This document shows positions 1 to 11,549 of a DNA stretch of 64,000 nt, piece after piece. The notes under the pieces were generated by a model. That model was not told where the DNA came from, searched no databases, and saw only the letters and a program-made list of their open reading frames with translations. This DNA is from Streptomyces huiliensis (GTDB lineage: Bacteria > Actinomycetota > Actinomycetes > Streptomycetales > Streptomycetaceae). The translations under genes and the position numbers were made by a program. The stretch is taken from the NCBI RefSeq assembly GCF_020037025.1, contig NZ_JAIQLH010000073.1:1-64000 (forward strand). Direction: 5' to 3'. Each line of letters opens with the position of its first letter. Positions within the stretch are counted from its first letter, which is position 1.

Positions 1-1551
1 GGCGCCCCGCTCGGCGAGAGCTGGGAGGCGCCGACGCTCCGCGCGGCGGCGGAGGAGCACCTGGCGGCCGGCGACACCGACCTCGCCGCCCGCCACCTGC
101 GCGCCGCTGTGCTCCGCGCCGACGACTCGCCGCAGGGCCTCGCGGACCGGCTGGCCACCGCGGCCGTCGCCTGGCGGCTCGACCCGCCGGGCGTCGTCAT
201 CCAGCTCAGGGCCCTCACCGGCCACGCCCGCACCGGGCTGCTGCCGCCCCGCGCGACCCTGCACCTCGTCCAGGCCCTGCTGTGGCACGGCCGGGAGGAG
301 GAGGCGATCAGTGCCGCCGAGGTGCTGCCCGCCGAGGACGCGGACCCGCGGTACGCCACCGAGCTCGCCGTCACCCGCCTCCGCCTGGCCCACACCTATC
401 CCGGCACCCTCCCCTGGATGCCCGCGGTCCTCCGCCAACCGGCCCCCGCGCCCGCCGTCGGCCGGCCGGAAGCCGCGGAGGTCACGGAAGACGCGGAGGT
501 CGCGGAGGTCGCCGCGGCACGCGCCCTGCACACCGCCCTGACCGGCGGCGACCCCGACGCCGTGGCCGGCGCGGCGGAACGCGTCCTGCGCACCCCCGGC
601 GTCGTCGACCACCGCCCGGACGCCGTGGTCGTCGCCGTGCAGGCGCTGGTGCATATCGACCGTCTGGACAGCGCGGACGCCTGGTGCGACCGGTTCCTCG
701 CCGTCCGCTCCGGTCCCCCGACCCCCGTCCGGGAGGCCCTGCTGCACCAGACCAGGTCGTTCGTCCTGCTGCGCCGCGGCGAGCTCGCCGCGGCCCGCGA
801 GCACGGCGGCCGCGCCCTGGACCTGATGCCGGAGGCGGGGTGGGGAACGGCCCTCGCCTTCCCGCTGGCCGTGCTGGCCGAGGCGCACACCGCCCTCGGG
901 GAGCACGACACGGCCGCCGAACTGCTGGACCGGCCGCTCCCCGAGGCGACGCACCGGACGATCTTCGCCGTCCACCACCAGTACGTCCGCGGCCTGCACC
1001 ACCTCGCCCTGGACCGGCCGCGCGAGGCCCTGGCCTGCTTCGTCTCCTGCGGCGAGACCCTGCGCTCCTGGGGACTCGACACGCCGTCCCTTGCGCCCTG
1101 GCGCACCGGCGCCGCCGAGGCCTGGCTGGCCCTGGGCCGTCCCGAGCGGGCCGTCCGGCTGCTGGACAACCGGGACGCCGCCCCCGTCCACCGTCGGCCC
1201 CGGGTCCGCGCCGGCGCGCTGCGCGTCCTGGCCGCGGCCGAACCGCCGGAGCGCCGCCCGGCGACGCTCGCCCGGGCCCTGGAGCTGTACCGGGTCTGCG
1301 GCGACCGGCACGGCGCCGCGCGCGTCCAGGCCGCCCTCGACCGGATCCGTACCCCCGAACCCCCCGTAGTCCTCACCGGCGCCGAGCGCCGGGTGGCCGC
1401 CCTCGCAGCCCGGGGCCTGTCCAACCGGGAGGTCGCGGCCGAGCTGTCCATCGCGGTGAGCACGGTCGAGCAGCACCTCACCCGCGTCTACCGCAAGTAC
1501 CGCATCAAGCACCGCCGCGACCTGCGCACCCGCCTGACCGCCGGCACCTGA
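1..1551 (+). CDS. LuxR-family transcriptional regulator, C-terminal part (5' end outside window)
   Basis: The frame is open from base 1, so the true start lies upstream and only the last 516 residues are seen. The visible part is mostly Ala/Leu/Arg-rich helical repeats of the TPR-like kind. The last 60 residues form a LuxR/GerE helix-turn-helix, with GLSNREVAAELSIAVSTVEQH and a following VYRKYRIKHR segment. This layout fits the C-terminal half of the large ATP-binding (LAL/STAND) LuxR regulators common in Streptomyces. The ATPase domain is not in view, so that assignment is an inference. The gene converges on tuf and shares a terminator with it. The target genes are unknown. Confidence 0.85.
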   Translation, partial: GAPLGESWEAPTLRAAAEEHLAAGDTDLAARHLRAAVLRADDSPQGLADRLATAAVAWRLDPPGVVIQLRALTGHARTGLLPPRATLHLVQALLWHGREEEAISAAEVLPAEDADPRYATELAVTRLRLAHTYPGTLPWMPAVLRQPAPAPAVGRPEAAEVTEDAEVAEVAAARALHTALTGGDPDAVAGAAERVLRTPGVVDHRPDAVVVAVQALVHIDRLDSADAWCDRFLAVRSGPPTPVREALLHQTRSFVLLRRGELAAAREHGGRALDLMPEAGWGTALAFPLAVLAEAHTALGEHDTAAELLDRPLPEATHRTIFAVHHQYVRGLHHLALDRPREALACFVSCGETLRSWGLDTPSLAPWRTGAAEAWLALGRPERAVRLLDNRDAAPVHRRPRVRAGALRVLAAAEPPERRPATLARALELYRVCGDRHGAARVQAALDRIRTPEPPVVLTGAERRVAALAARGLSNREVAAELSIAVSTVEQHLTRVYRKYRIKHRRDLRTRLTAGT

Positions 1552-1570
1552 AGGCCCTCGATACAAAGCG

Positions 1571-1606
1571 AGCGGGCCCGCACATCCGAAGATGTGCGGG
1601 CCCGCT
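1571..1606. terminator. bidirectional terminator between luxR-type gene and tuf
   Basis: A perfect 16-bp inverted repeat (1571-1586 with 1591-1606) with a CGAA loop lies between two convergent genes. It can end transcription from both sides. Confidence 0.85.
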
Positions 1607-1642
1607 CAGAGCCGTAAGGCTCAGACCGGCAAGTAAGAGGAC

Positions 1643-2836
<1,194 letters not shown>

Positions 2837-2963
2837 TGGGGTCCTCCTGGGAGTGGTTCTGTACGCCTGCTTCACGGCGCCAGGGATCTTTGCTGGGGTG
2901 CCGCCCGGCGGGGCACCCGCCGCGCGCCGAGGGGATCCGGAGACCGGTTCCTCACGATTCGCG

Positions 2964-2990
2964 GCGGTATGCCCCGACGGTCGGTGTCAA
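2964..2990 (-). promoter_or_regulatory. candidate tuf promoter in the fusA-tuf spacer
   Basis: Read on the minus strand, TTGACA (2985-2990) is followed after 15 bases by TACCGC (2964-2969). The -35 is ideal, but the spacing is short and the -10 weak. Streptomyces tuf1 genes are known to have their own promoter in this spacer. A small 7-bp hairpin (3006-3023) lies upstream, just after the fusA stop codon. Confidence 0.4.
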
Positions 2991-3032
2991 GCCTAAGGCG
3001 TCAGCCCCGTCTGTGGAGACGGGAGCCGGGTA

Positions 3033-5156
<2,124 letters not shown>

Positions 5157-5195
5157 ATGGCTCAGTCTTCTCTCGGTTCTCGATGGGGGTAGCGA

Positions 5196-5666
5196 CTACC
5201 AGCGGTAGTGCGCGAAGGCCTTGTTGGACTCGGCCATCTTGTGCGTGTCCTCACGCTTCTTGACCGAGGCGCCGAGACCGTTCGAGGCGTCCAGCAGCTC
5301 GTTCATGAGGCGCTCGGTCATGGTCTTCTCGCGACGGGCGCGGGAGTAACCGACGAGCCAGCGCAGCGCCAGGGTGGAGGCGCGGCCCGGACGGACCTCG
5401 ACCGGCACCTGGTAGGTCGCGCCACCGACACGGCGGGACTTGACCTCGAGGGCGGGCTTGACGTTCTCAAGCGCGCGCTTCAGCGTGATGACCGGGTCGT
5501 TGCCGGTCTTCTCGCGGAGACCCTCCATGGCGCCGTACACGATGCGCTCGGCGGTGGAGCGCTTGCCGTGCAGAAGGATCTTGTTGATCAGGGACGTGAC
5601 CAGAGGAGAGCCGTAGACCGGGTCGATGATGACCGGGCGCTTCGGGGCGGGGCCCTTACGAGGCAT
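5196..5666 (-). CDS. rpsG: 30S ribosomal protein S7
   Basis: S7 is a primary 16S rRNA-binding protein of the 30S head. Length is 156 residues, typical. It begins [12 protein letters not shown] and contains the conserved [20 protein letters not shown] segment. The ATG lies two bases after the rpsL stop codon, so the two genes are almost certainly co-translated. Confidence 0.98.
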   Translation of the reverse strand: MPRKGPAPKRPVIIDPVYGSPLVTSLINKILLHGKRSTAERIVYGAMEGLREKTGNDPVITLKRALENVKPALEVKSRRVGGATYQVPVEVRPGRASTLALRWLVGYSRARREKTMTERLMNELLDASNGLGASVKKREDTHKMAESNKAFAHYRW

Positions 5667-5668
5667 TC

Positions 5669-6040
5669 TTACTTCTCCTTCTTGGCGCCGTAGCGGCTGC
5701 GAGCCTGCTTGCGGTTCTTGACGCCCTGGGTGTCGAGCGAGCCACGGATGATCTTGTAGCGAACGCCCGGCAGGTCCTTCACACGGCCGCCGCGCACGAG
5801 CACGATCGAGTGCTCCTGCAGGTTGTGGCCCTCACCCGGAATGTAAGCGGTGACCTCGATGCCGCTGGTCAGACGCACACGCGCGACCTTACGCAGGGCC
5901 GAGTTCGGCTTCTTCGGGGTGGTCGTGAAAACACGCGTGCAGACGCCACGACGCTGGGGCGAACCCTCGAGTGCGGGCGTCTTGTTCTTCTCGACCTTGT
6001 CCTGCCGGCCCTTTCGGACCAGCTGCTGGATCGTAGGCAC
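5669..6040 (-). CDS. rpsL: 30S ribosomal protein S12
   Basis: S12 sits at the decoding centre of the 30S subunit. Length is 123 residues, with a GTG start preceded by GGAG. The streptomycin-resistance hot spots are wild type: the Lys in [11 protein letters not shown] and the Lys in GGRVKDLPG. It is the first gene of the str operon here, with about 220 bases of leader after the promoter at 6268-6296. Confidence 0.98.
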   Translation of the reverse strand: MPTIQQLVRKGRQDKVEKNKTPALEGSPQRRGVCTRVFTTTPKKPNSALRKVARVRLTSGIEVTAYIPGEGHNLQEHSIVLVRGGRVKDLPGVRYKIIRGSLDTQGVKNRKQARSRYGAKKEK

Positions 6041-6267
6041 CGTTTCTCCGGTTTCTGTGTGCCGATCACGATAAAACTAACCTGGGACTAGCGCCCGACC
6101 CACGCGGTCGGGTGTGTCGAAGGCTGCATACCCCCGCCGACGGCGGTTCGGCGCAGATTTCGGTGTCGTTGAACCGTTCGGGACCACGGAGGACCGTCCG
6201 GACCCGGTCTCTTGCGCGGTTCGAAGGCACGCACAAGAGCCCAGGGACACCCCAGGCACAAGGTCAG
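6041..6267 (-). promoter_or_regulatory. rpsL leader with a hairpin
   Basis: No gene is seen in this stretch. It is the likely untranslated leader of the str operon. It holds a 7-bp hairpin (CCCGACC at 6094-6100, GGTCGGG at 6106-6112) about 55 bases before the rpsL start. Whether the hairpin controls expression cannot be told from sequence. Confidence 0.5.
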
Positions 6268-6296
6268 AGCGTACCTACCGCATGGGCTGCGGTCAA
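6268..6296 (-). promoter_or_regulatory. rpsL (str operon) promoter
   Basis: On the minus strand, TTGACC (6291-6296), 17 bases, TACGCT (6268-6273) is a near-consensus housekeeping sigma promoter. The likely start of transcription is near 6260. The remaining stretch 6297-6441 is GC-rich and I see nothing in it. Confidence 0.8.
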
Positions 6297-6441
6297 AACA
6301 AATGCACACGCGGAGGACGTACCGATGTGCGTCTTATGTCCAGTATGGACGGACGTTCGGTGCTGTCGCGCGGAGGGTCCGGGGGCCGCGGGTTGCCGCG
6401 GGGGCGGGGAGCCGCGGGGCCGCGGGGGCCGCGGGCGGGCC

Positions 6442-6933
6442 TCAGCTCCGCCGGGAGACCCCGGTGCCGCGCTGCCCGGCCCCGCGCTGCCCGCGCGCTC
6501 CCGTTCCCGCCTCGGCCGCCCCACTGACCGCCAGGATCATCTCCGTCATCTCCACGAACTGCCGGCGATGGCTGCCTGGGATGCCGAGCAGCACGGCCGC
6601 CTCCTCCGGACTCACCCGCCCCCGGCCGCCGGCCGCCGGCTCCTCGCCGCCGGAGCCCGGCAGGGGTAGTTCCGACTCGGAGGCCCGGCCGGACCGGATC
6701 AGCATGTCGCGCAGGCCGACGCCGAGCACCCGGGCCAGGCCGCGCATGGTGTCCAGGTCCGGCATGCTCTGCCGCTGGAGCAGCCGGGTGACCGCGGCCC
6801 GGTGCACACCGGCGTCCTCGGCCAGCCGCGTCCGGCCGCCGCCGCGCGGGCTGTCGATGTCGTACCCGCGTTCTCGCATCAGGTCCTCGACCCAGGCCGC
6901 GAACCGTTCGATTTCCGTACCCCTGTTGGCCAT
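6442..6933 (-). CDS. XRE-family helix-turn-helix regulator
   Basis: A 163-residue protein. The N-terminal half holds a Cro/C1-type HTH (about residues 10-75, with RTRLAEDAGVHRAAVTRLLQ as core and SMPDLDTMRGLARVLGV after it). The C-terminal part is Gly/Arg-rich and looks disordered, apart from a short helix around VSPEEAAVLLGIPG. I chose ATG 6931-6933 because it has GGAGGGAG in front; longer frames upstream lack a ribosome site. It is divergent from the zinc-ribbon/HTH pair that precedes the phage-tail cluster, and tandem repeats lie between the two. It may repress that promoter, which is an inference from position. Confidence 0.85.
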   Translation of the reverse strand: MANRGTEIERFAAWVEDLMRERGYDIDSPRGGGRTRLAEDAGVHRAAVTRLLQRQSMPDLDTMRGLARVLGVGLRDMLIRSGRASESELPLPGSGGEEPAAGGRGRVSPEEAAVLLGIPGSHRRQFVEMTEMILAVSGAAEAGTGARGQRGAGQRGTGVSRRS

Positions 6934-6990
6934 TCGGCACACTCCCTCCGCACTACAGACCCTACCGGGCGTTCGCGCACGCAAGGACAG

Positions 6991-7081
6991 GGTGCGTAAG
7001 ACGTCTCAAACTTTGGCGAACAAGGTGCGTAGGCGTCGCGAAGATGATGTGTGTTGCGCGCTCGCACGCACGGTCGATACT
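6991..7081 (+). promoter_or_regulatory. operator-like direct repeats and promoter of the zinc-ribbon/HTH pair
   Basis: Two near-identical elements, GGTGCGTAAGACGTC (6991-7005) and GGTGCGTAGGCGTCG (7024-7038), lie 33 bases apart, about three helix turns. Downstream is TTGCGC (7054-7059), 16 bases, GATACT (7076-7081), a plausible promoter reading toward 7259. The rest of the 6934-7258 gap is a C-rich leader with no gene. The repeats are likely binding sites for the divergent XRE protein or the small HTH protein. Confidence 0.55.
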
Positions 7082-7258
7082 GTGGCGGCAGGAACGAGCG
7101 CCCCAGGGCTCTCCCCTACCTCTCCTTTTCTTCACGCCTGCGGTCGCACCCCCGCCCCGCCCGGCACCGCCTCTCGCCCCTCACCCGCGTCGCACCTCGC
7201 ACCCCTCCCACCCCCGCGCCTCCCACCCCTCGCACCTCGCATCCCCGCAGGAGCAGCC

Positions 7259-7873
7259 ATGACCGACAGCCCCAGCCGCCCCCGAAGCGCCGCTGTATGG
7301 CTGGGCGTTCTCCGCCGCCAGTTCCCCGAGCTGAGCAAGGAGCTCGCCCCGAGCCGCGGTACCGCCCTCTCCCCCACCGGCCGCCGTACCCGCTCGGCGC
7401 CCGGCGCGGCCGTCCGCCTCTTCGTCTCCGACACCATCCGCGACATCACCGACGGCGTGATCGAGCTGGAGGAGGCGGTCTGCGAGCGGCTGCGGCTGCC
7501 GCGCCCGCCGCGCGGCACGGTGGACCAGCGGCTCGTCCGGATCACCGCCCTGCTGGACCGGGCCGCCGCGGATCCCGTCCTCGACGAACACATCCGGAAC
7601 GAGGCCCGCCGGATGGCCGGGCGCTGCTCGGCCGCGCTGGGCGAGGCGGACCCGCCGGTCCGGGTGGAGGGCCGCTGCCGGCACTGCGGCTCGGTGTCGC
7701 TCCGCGTCTTTCCCCAGCGCGAGTCCGTCCTGTGCGTCAACCCGGGCTGCCGGTGCTCCGACGCGGCCTGCGGCTGCCGGACGGACGCCTCCCACCGGCA
7801 CGAGTGGACGCGGGCGGAGTGGCGGCAGGCGACGGCCGCGGGCGCGGCGGACGAGACCGAGGGGAACGCCTGA
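7259..7873 (+). CDS. zinc-ribbon-like protein of unknown function
   Basis: A 204-residue protein I do not recognise by name. The first 140 residues are helical and Arg-rich (AVRLFVSDTIRDITDGVIEL and later an EARRMAGRC helix). The C-terminal 60 residues are Cys/His-rich: CRHC near residue 140, then C-x4-C-x-C-x4-C-x-C and HRHEW, which suggests one or two zinc sites. The start is ATG with GCAGGAG in front. Its stop codon overlaps the start of the HTH gene (TGATG), so the two are translationally coupled. Its place at the head of the accessory block suggests a regulatory or DNA-binding role, unproven. Confidence 0.75.
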   Translation: MTDSPSRPRSAAVWLGVLRRQFPELSKELAPSRGTALSPTGRRTRSAPGAAVRLFVSDTIRDITDGVIELEEAVCERLRLPRPPRGTVDQRLVRITALLDRAAADPVLDEHIRNEARRMAGRCSAALGEADPPVRVEGRCRHCGSVSLRVFPQRESVLCVNPGCRCSDAACGCRTDASHRHEWTRAEWRQATAAGAADETEGNA

Positions 7874-8094
7874 TGCTGAAGATGCCGGCTGTCCCGGCCG
7901 CCACCACCCTCATCACCACCGCCATGGCGGCACGCGAGGCGGGGGTGAGCCAGGACGCGGTACGGAAGTGGGTGCAGCTCGGCCACCTCACGCCGACGGC
8001 CCGGCAGGGCCGCGCGAACCTCTTCCGCCTGGAGGACGTCTTCGCCGCCGAGCGCGCCACGCGCCGGGTCCGCGCGCTCCACCCCCCGGTCTGA
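7873..8094 (+). CDS. small MerR/excisionase-like HTH protein
   Basis: 73 residues, nearly all one winged-helix module: ITTAMAAREAGVSQDAVRKW, then the wing LGHLTPTARQGRANLFRLEDV. This is the fold of helix_turn_helix 17/MerR-type proteins found in phages and mobile elements. It is coupled to the preceding zinc-ribbon gene by a one-base stop/start overlap and is followed by a strong terminator. It is a candidate regulator of the tail cluster, because its own promoter and the tail promoter share a -35 motif. Confidence 0.8.
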   Translation: MLKMPAVPAATTLITTAMAAREAGVSQDAVRKWVQLGHLTPTARQGRANLFRLEDVFAAERATRRVRALHPPV

Positions 8095-8120
8095 TCCCGG
8101 GTCACACGCTCACACCACCA

Positions 8121-8149
8121 AGGCGCCCCGCCCACCCGGCGGGGCGCCT
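8121..8149. terminator. bidirectional terminator
   Basis: A perfect 12-bp stem (8121-8132 with 8138-8149) with a 5-base loop lies between the HTH gene and the convergent gene at 8171. Confidence 0.85.
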
Positions 8150-8170
8150 CCGCGCGTACGCCTCCGCCCC

Positions 8171-8431
8171 TCAGTCCTCGGCCTGGTGGATGCGGAACAC
8201 CCGGGCGTGAGCGGCCCCGCCCTCGGCCTCCATCGTCTGCACCGCCTCCTGCCAGCCGCTGACGAACCCGTCCCGCTCGGCGTCGTCCGTGACCCGGGCG
8301 GCGACCTTCCCCACGACGGCGGTCAGCGCCTGGGCCACCTCGTCGGTGAACGCCCCCGCGTGCCCGGACTCCGCCGCCACCTCGACCGTGGCCGCCACGA
8401 CATCGGCGAGACGGTCGCTGTGCGCGCTCAC
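8171..8431 (-). CDS. small hypothetical protein
   Basis: 86 residues, mostly helical and acidic, starting VSAHSDRLADVVAATVEVAA and ending FRIHQAED. The GTG start has GGGGGAG eight bases ahead. I see no known domain, signal peptide or membrane segment. It overlaps a 13-codon open frame upstream by its start codon (GTGA). Function is unknown. Confidence 0.6.
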   Translation of the reverse strand: MSAHSDRLADVVAATVEVAAESGHAGAFTDEVAQALTAVVGKVAARVTDDAERDGFVSGWQEAVQTMEAEGGAAHARVFRIHQAED

Positions 8432-8469
8432 CGGATGACTCCCCCACGCATCACGAACCGCTCGCTCAT
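8428..8469 (-). CDS. possible 13-residue leader peptide
   Basis: A very short frame, MSERFVMRGGVIR, starts at ATG 8467-8469 behind a G-rich stretch and stops in a GTGA overlap with the gene at 8171-8431. Such a frame could couple translation to the next gene. It may equally be chance. The rest of 8470-8700 holds no gene I can support. Confidence 0.25.
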   Translation of the reverse strand: MSERFVMRGGVIR

Positions 8470-8700
8470 GCCACCCCCAGGTGCCGTTTCGTCCCGTTGT
8501 CAGCCCGCCCCCCGTGACACACCCCCGCCGGCCCCGCCACTGCTGGAGCAGGCCGACCAAACGTGCGTGCGATCGCCCATAACCTAACCCGAGATACTGA
8601 CAGTCCGTCCTGGAAGACCAACCGTGCGCGACCGCGAGGCGTCGAGCGCGCGGACCAACGACTGGACGGCGGAAGACGATCGAGGGTGGGGAGACGGAAC

Positions 8701-9378
8701 GTGTGGGGGCGGAAACGACGGCTGTCGGACGCGGAGCGGCGGCTCGCTGCCGCGATGGCGGCGGCGGAAGAGGTACGCCGGCGCCTGGCCGAGGCGGCCG
8801 AGCGCATCGACGGCCTCCATCGCGCGCTCCTCGCGGTCTGCGGCCACGGGGACGGTATGCCCACCAGCTCGACGCGGGAGGCACTCGCCGAGGTGCCGGG
8901 CACGCTGGAGAGCTGCCGGGGGTTGTTCGCCGACTACCTGCAGGTGCGTGACGAGTGGACGCACCCGGCGGTCTCCGACCCGGACCACGTCGATCGCGCC
9001 GCCTACTATTTCGAGTCCTGGGCCGAACAGGCCGACGAGCCCGCGAACCAGCTGGAGGAGCTGCTCGCCGCCCTGACGGAGGTCCGGACGAAGCTCCAAG
9101 AACTCCAGATCGCCCTCCCACCCGTCCGCGCCCGCACCCACGCAGCGGTGACAGCAGCGCGCAACGACCTGCTCTGGGCGAGGAGCTCGTTCCCGGGCCG
9201 GTTCGCCCTGGAGGCCCGCCTCAACGCCCTCGCCGACCGACTGCGCGAGCTGGACGCCGGCCGCGTCGAAATCAACGACGACGAGGACGACGTCACCGAC
9301 TGGTACCGCGAGGTGGAGACGGGCGCGGCGGAGGTCCGCGACGCGCTGTCGAGACCGCTCAGCTTCGAAGATCGCTGA
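8701..9378 (+). CDS. coiled-coil protein of unknown function
   Basis: 225 residues with no recognised domain. It is predicted from composition to be mostly helical. Residues 5-45 are a strong coiled coil (RRLAAAMAAAEEVRRRLAEA), and two further heptad-like stretches lie near 100-130 and 155-180. The GTG start at 8701 follows GGGGAG. There is no signal peptide or membrane segment. Its last 20 bases overlap, on the other strand, the end of the broken DUF397 gene. A role with the neighbouring XRE genes cannot be argued from the sequence. Confidence 0.65.
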   Translation: MWGRKRRLSDAERRLAAAMAAAEEVRRRLAEAAERIDGLHRALLAVCGHGDGMPTSSTREALAEVPGTLESCRGLFADYLQVRDEWTHPAVSDPDHVDRAAYYFESWAEQADEPANQLEELLAALTEVRTKLQELQIALPPVRARTHAAVTAARNDLLWARSSFPGRFALEARLNALADRLRELDAGRVEINDDEDDVTDWYREVETGAAEVRDALSRPLSFEDR

Positions 9379-9574
9379 GGAAGGCGGCCCAGGCGGGGGC
9401 GGGTATGAGGAGGGCAGGGCCGTGGGGGCGTTTGGAGTCGCGGAGGGGGACAACAGGGCTGTTGCTGCCGACGCTGTCGGCGACTTACAGGCAGCTGTTG
9501 CCGTGGTCGCCGCCTCCCCCGCTGTAACTGCTCTTCCGCCAGACCGCGGCACTCAGGTCAAGCGCTCTGCTCAT
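9359..9574 (-). pseudogene. DUF397 protein broken by an in-frame TAA
   Basis: The frame starts at ATG 9572-9574, overlapping the end of the XRE/DUF5753 gene by 17 bases as is usual for such pairs. It reads WRKSSYSGGGG, then NSCL, then TAA (9485-9487), then VADS, VVPLRDSKRPHGPAL and AWAAFLSDLR to TGA at 9359-9361. DUF397 proteins carry Glu at the position of the TAA (C-V-E-V-A), so one G to T change would create it. The frame after the stop is intact and conserved, so the loss looks recent. The remaining 29-residue product lacks half the domain. Confidence 0.8.
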
Positions 9575-10406
9575 GTGCGTACTCCTCTGCAACCGACGTG
9601 ATCAGCGACAAGGACTCGGCTGGGGACAACGCCACAGCCGAGGCGAAGTCGTAAGAAAGTTCGCACTTCTCCACCACGGACGGGTCGTCCAGGAGGCTCC
9701 CGCTCCAGTGTCCTTCGCTGTACGCAACCGGTGGCGCGTCCTCGAACGTCATGAGCGTGAGCGCACCGTCCAGCAAGGGAGTACCCGCGTCGAACGGCAA
9801 GACCTGCAACCCGATGTGCCGCTGGCGCGCCAATGCGGCGATGTGCGTGAGCTGCTCATGCATCGCGGCAGCGCTCCCGACCTTGCGACGGATGACGCTC
9901 TCGTCGAGGAGAGTCCACAACAGGGGCTTTGTCGGACCGTGAAGGATGTGAGCCCGCGCCAAGCGGCTCGTCACCCGAGACTCGATGTCTTCCTCGCTCG
10001 TGAAAGGGCGTCCTCCCAGGAAGACGGCGCGCGCATAGGCGGCCGTCTGCAAAAGACCCGGCACGAAAATCGGGGCGTACTCCCTGATGCCGGTAGCCAC
10101 CCCCTGGAGGTAGAACACCTCCCGGCAGCAGTTGGCGTTCGACGGGGCGTCGATGAGCTCTTCACACATCCGCGCGAACAACCCGTCGGTCCCCAGCACC
10201 GCGTCGATCCTCACGGCGATCTCTAGTTGGGGCTTGCGAATCGCCTTTTCGAACTGGCCGATGTAAGAGCCGGAGCAGATCACCCTCCTGCCCAGCTCGT
10301 CCTGTGACAGCTTCGCGGCCTCGCGCCGACGCTTCAGTTCCCTGCCGAAGAAGCGCCAGCCGAACTTCGGCGGGCTGTACCGCGACTCGCTGCCGGCCTT
10401 GGCCAT
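9558..10406 (-). CDS. XRE regulator with DUF5753 domain
   Basis: 282 residues. Residues 18-75 form an XRE-type HTH ([20 protein letters not shown], then ICSGSYIGQFEKAIRKP). The rest is the DUF5753 domain, with YAPIFVPGLLQTAAYARAV, the LLDESVIRR segment and LQVLPFDAGT. This is the large Streptomyces WhiJ-like family, whose members work with small DUF397 partners encoded next door. The partner here has a premature stop. ATG 10404-10406 has GGGAG ahead. The gene diverges from a three-gene operon that it may control. Confidence 0.9.
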   Translation of the reverse strand: MAKAGSESRYSPPKFGWRFFGRELKRRREAAKLSQDELGRRVICSGSYIGQFEKAIRKPQLEIAVRIDAVLGTDGLFARMCEELIDAPSNANCCREVFYLQGVATGIREYAPIFVPGLLQTAAYARAVFLGGRPFTSEEDIESRVTSRLARAHILHGPTKPLLWTLLDESVIRRKVGSAAAMHEQLTHIAALARQRHIGLQVLPFDAGTPLLDGALTLMTFEDAPPVAYSEGHWSGSLLDDPSVVEKCELSYDFASAVALSPAESLSLITSVAEEYAHEQSA

Positions 10407-10521
10407 AGGTTAACTCCCTTTGCGCACAGTGCAGTTGTACGGACGAAGACCCTTCCGAGGCTATCGACGGCGCCCCAAGCTGGAAGTCACATCGGCAAGC
10501 ACAACCCGAAGGGAACCCTCC
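10407..10521. promoter_or_regulatory. divergent promoter region of the XRE gene and the 10522 operon
   Basis: A 115-base divergent spacer. It contains a short palindrome, GCACAGTGC, followed by GTTGTAC, close to the XRE start. This is a plausible operator but no clear -10/-35 pair stands out. Confidence 0.35.
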
Positions 10522-10716
10522 ATGACGTACCGCGAAGGCGCCTACGTGGTGGACACGCGCAGCGCGAAGCTCGCACAGGTCATGGCGCAGGCGGACGGCA
10601 GCGTGTACGTCAGACCGCCGCGCGGCGGCCGGGAGTGGGAAGCGCCGGCGGAGGCGCTGCGTCTGGCGACGCGGGACGAGCGGGTGGCGGCGGGACTGAC
10701 AGGGGGGCCGCGGTGA
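10522..10716 (+). CDS. small conserved hypothetical protein
   Basis: 64 residues: MTYREGAYVVDTRSAKLAQV, a short beta-rich middle, then the EWEAPAEALRLATRDERVAAG tail. This type of small protein is often found beside XRE/DUF397 pairs in Streptomyces, but no function is known to me. The ATG follows GAAGGGA. Its stop overlaps the next start (GTGA), so the three genes 10522-11527 are translationally coupled. Confidence 0.65.
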   Translation: MTYREGAYVVDTRSAKLAQVMAQADGSVYVRPPRGGREWEAPAEALRLATRDERVAAGLTGGPR

Positions 10717-10907
10717 GCGGGGCGGGCGCCGTGCGGACGGAGACGGGCCGGCTCGTCCTGAACTGCGCACACCGGGAGGGCTGGACGCCCACCCCGGACG
10801 GAGTCCGCCGCTGCGCCGCATGCGGCGTGGAGCGGTACGGCGAGTACGGGCCGCTGCGACTGAGGGGCGACACCGACCACTCGGCCGCGCCGGCGGTGGC
10901 CGCGTGA
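10713..10907 (+). CDS. small zinc-finger-like protein
   Basis: 64 residues with a single possible metal site: NCAHREGW near residue 17 followed by RCAACG near residue 33. The GTG start overlaps the previous stop and has an AGGGGGG ribosome site. Function is unknown. It is the middle gene of the coupled trio. Confidence 0.55.
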   Translation: MSGAGAVRTETGRLVLNCAHREGWTPTPDGVRRCAACGVERYGEYGPLRLRGDTDHSAAPAVAA

Positions 10908-11527
10908 ACATCGCCCCCAGCTTCGTCACGTACGCGGACGTGTCGACCGTCCGCCCCGGCGCCGTACTCGTCGCGCCCTGGCGGACGCCGTACAGCGCGC
11001 AGGAGGCGCTCGTCACGCTGACCGTCTCGGCGGACGGTGAGAGCGCGGAGGGCCGCTTCTCCCCGCCAGCACACCGCCCGGACCCGCCGCGGGCGGAGCC
11101 GCCCCCGCTCGTCGACGTCACGACACTCGGGGACATCTCCTCGACCCGCCTCACCGAAGCGGAGTTCTGCCGGGACACCGGCACGCGCTTCGATCCCGTG
11201 GAGTTCGCCCTCGGCGTCAGACTGCGCGGGGTGCGGCAACTGGCGGACGGCAGACGGCGCTACGGCAGGGCGGTCTGGTTCCAGGGGCTCGACGGGGACC
11301 CGTCGTGGGCGTGCGCGCTGTTCCGGGCCGAGCCGGAGCTGACGACGCTCGTCTGGCAGGGCGGCCCGCGGCGCCTCTGGGACGAGGTGGAGGCGGCGTA
11401 CGACTGGTGGGTGACGCTGGGCGCCCCCGCGCCCGACCGCTTCGGACTGACGGTGGACGGGGCGGGCGGACGGGTCTGGCTGGACGAGCCGGGGAACGTC
11501 GTCAGAGAGCTGGGGCGAAACGCGTAA
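10904..11527 (+). CDS. methyltransferase-like protein lacking the SAM-binding half
   Basis: 207 residues, coupled to the previous gene by GTGA. The beginning (VRPGAVLVAPWRTPYSAQEA) resembles the late part of the isoaspartyl (PIMT) methyltransferase fold, and the end (FGLTVDGAGGRVWLDEPGN) resembles the C-terminal tail of actinobacterial PIMT-like enzymes found beside XRE or graspetide genes. The glycine-rich SAM-binding N-terminal domain is absent and the frame has no room for it. It is either a fragment kept as a separate gene or a binding protein derived from the enzyme. The family assignment is from memory and is moderate. Confidence 0.5.
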   Translation: MNIAPSFVTYADVSTVRPGAVLVAPWRTPYSAQEALVTLTVSADGESAEGRFSPPAHRPDPPRAEPPPLVDVTTLGDISSTRLTEAEFCRDTGTRFDPVEFALGVRLRGVRQLADGRRRYGRAVWFQGLDGDPSWACALFRAEPELTTLVWQGGPRRLWDEVEAAYDWWVTLGAPAPDRFGLTVDGAGGRVWLDEPGNVVRELGRNA

Positions 11528-11549
11528 CGCGCGAGCGCGAAAGTTGTTG

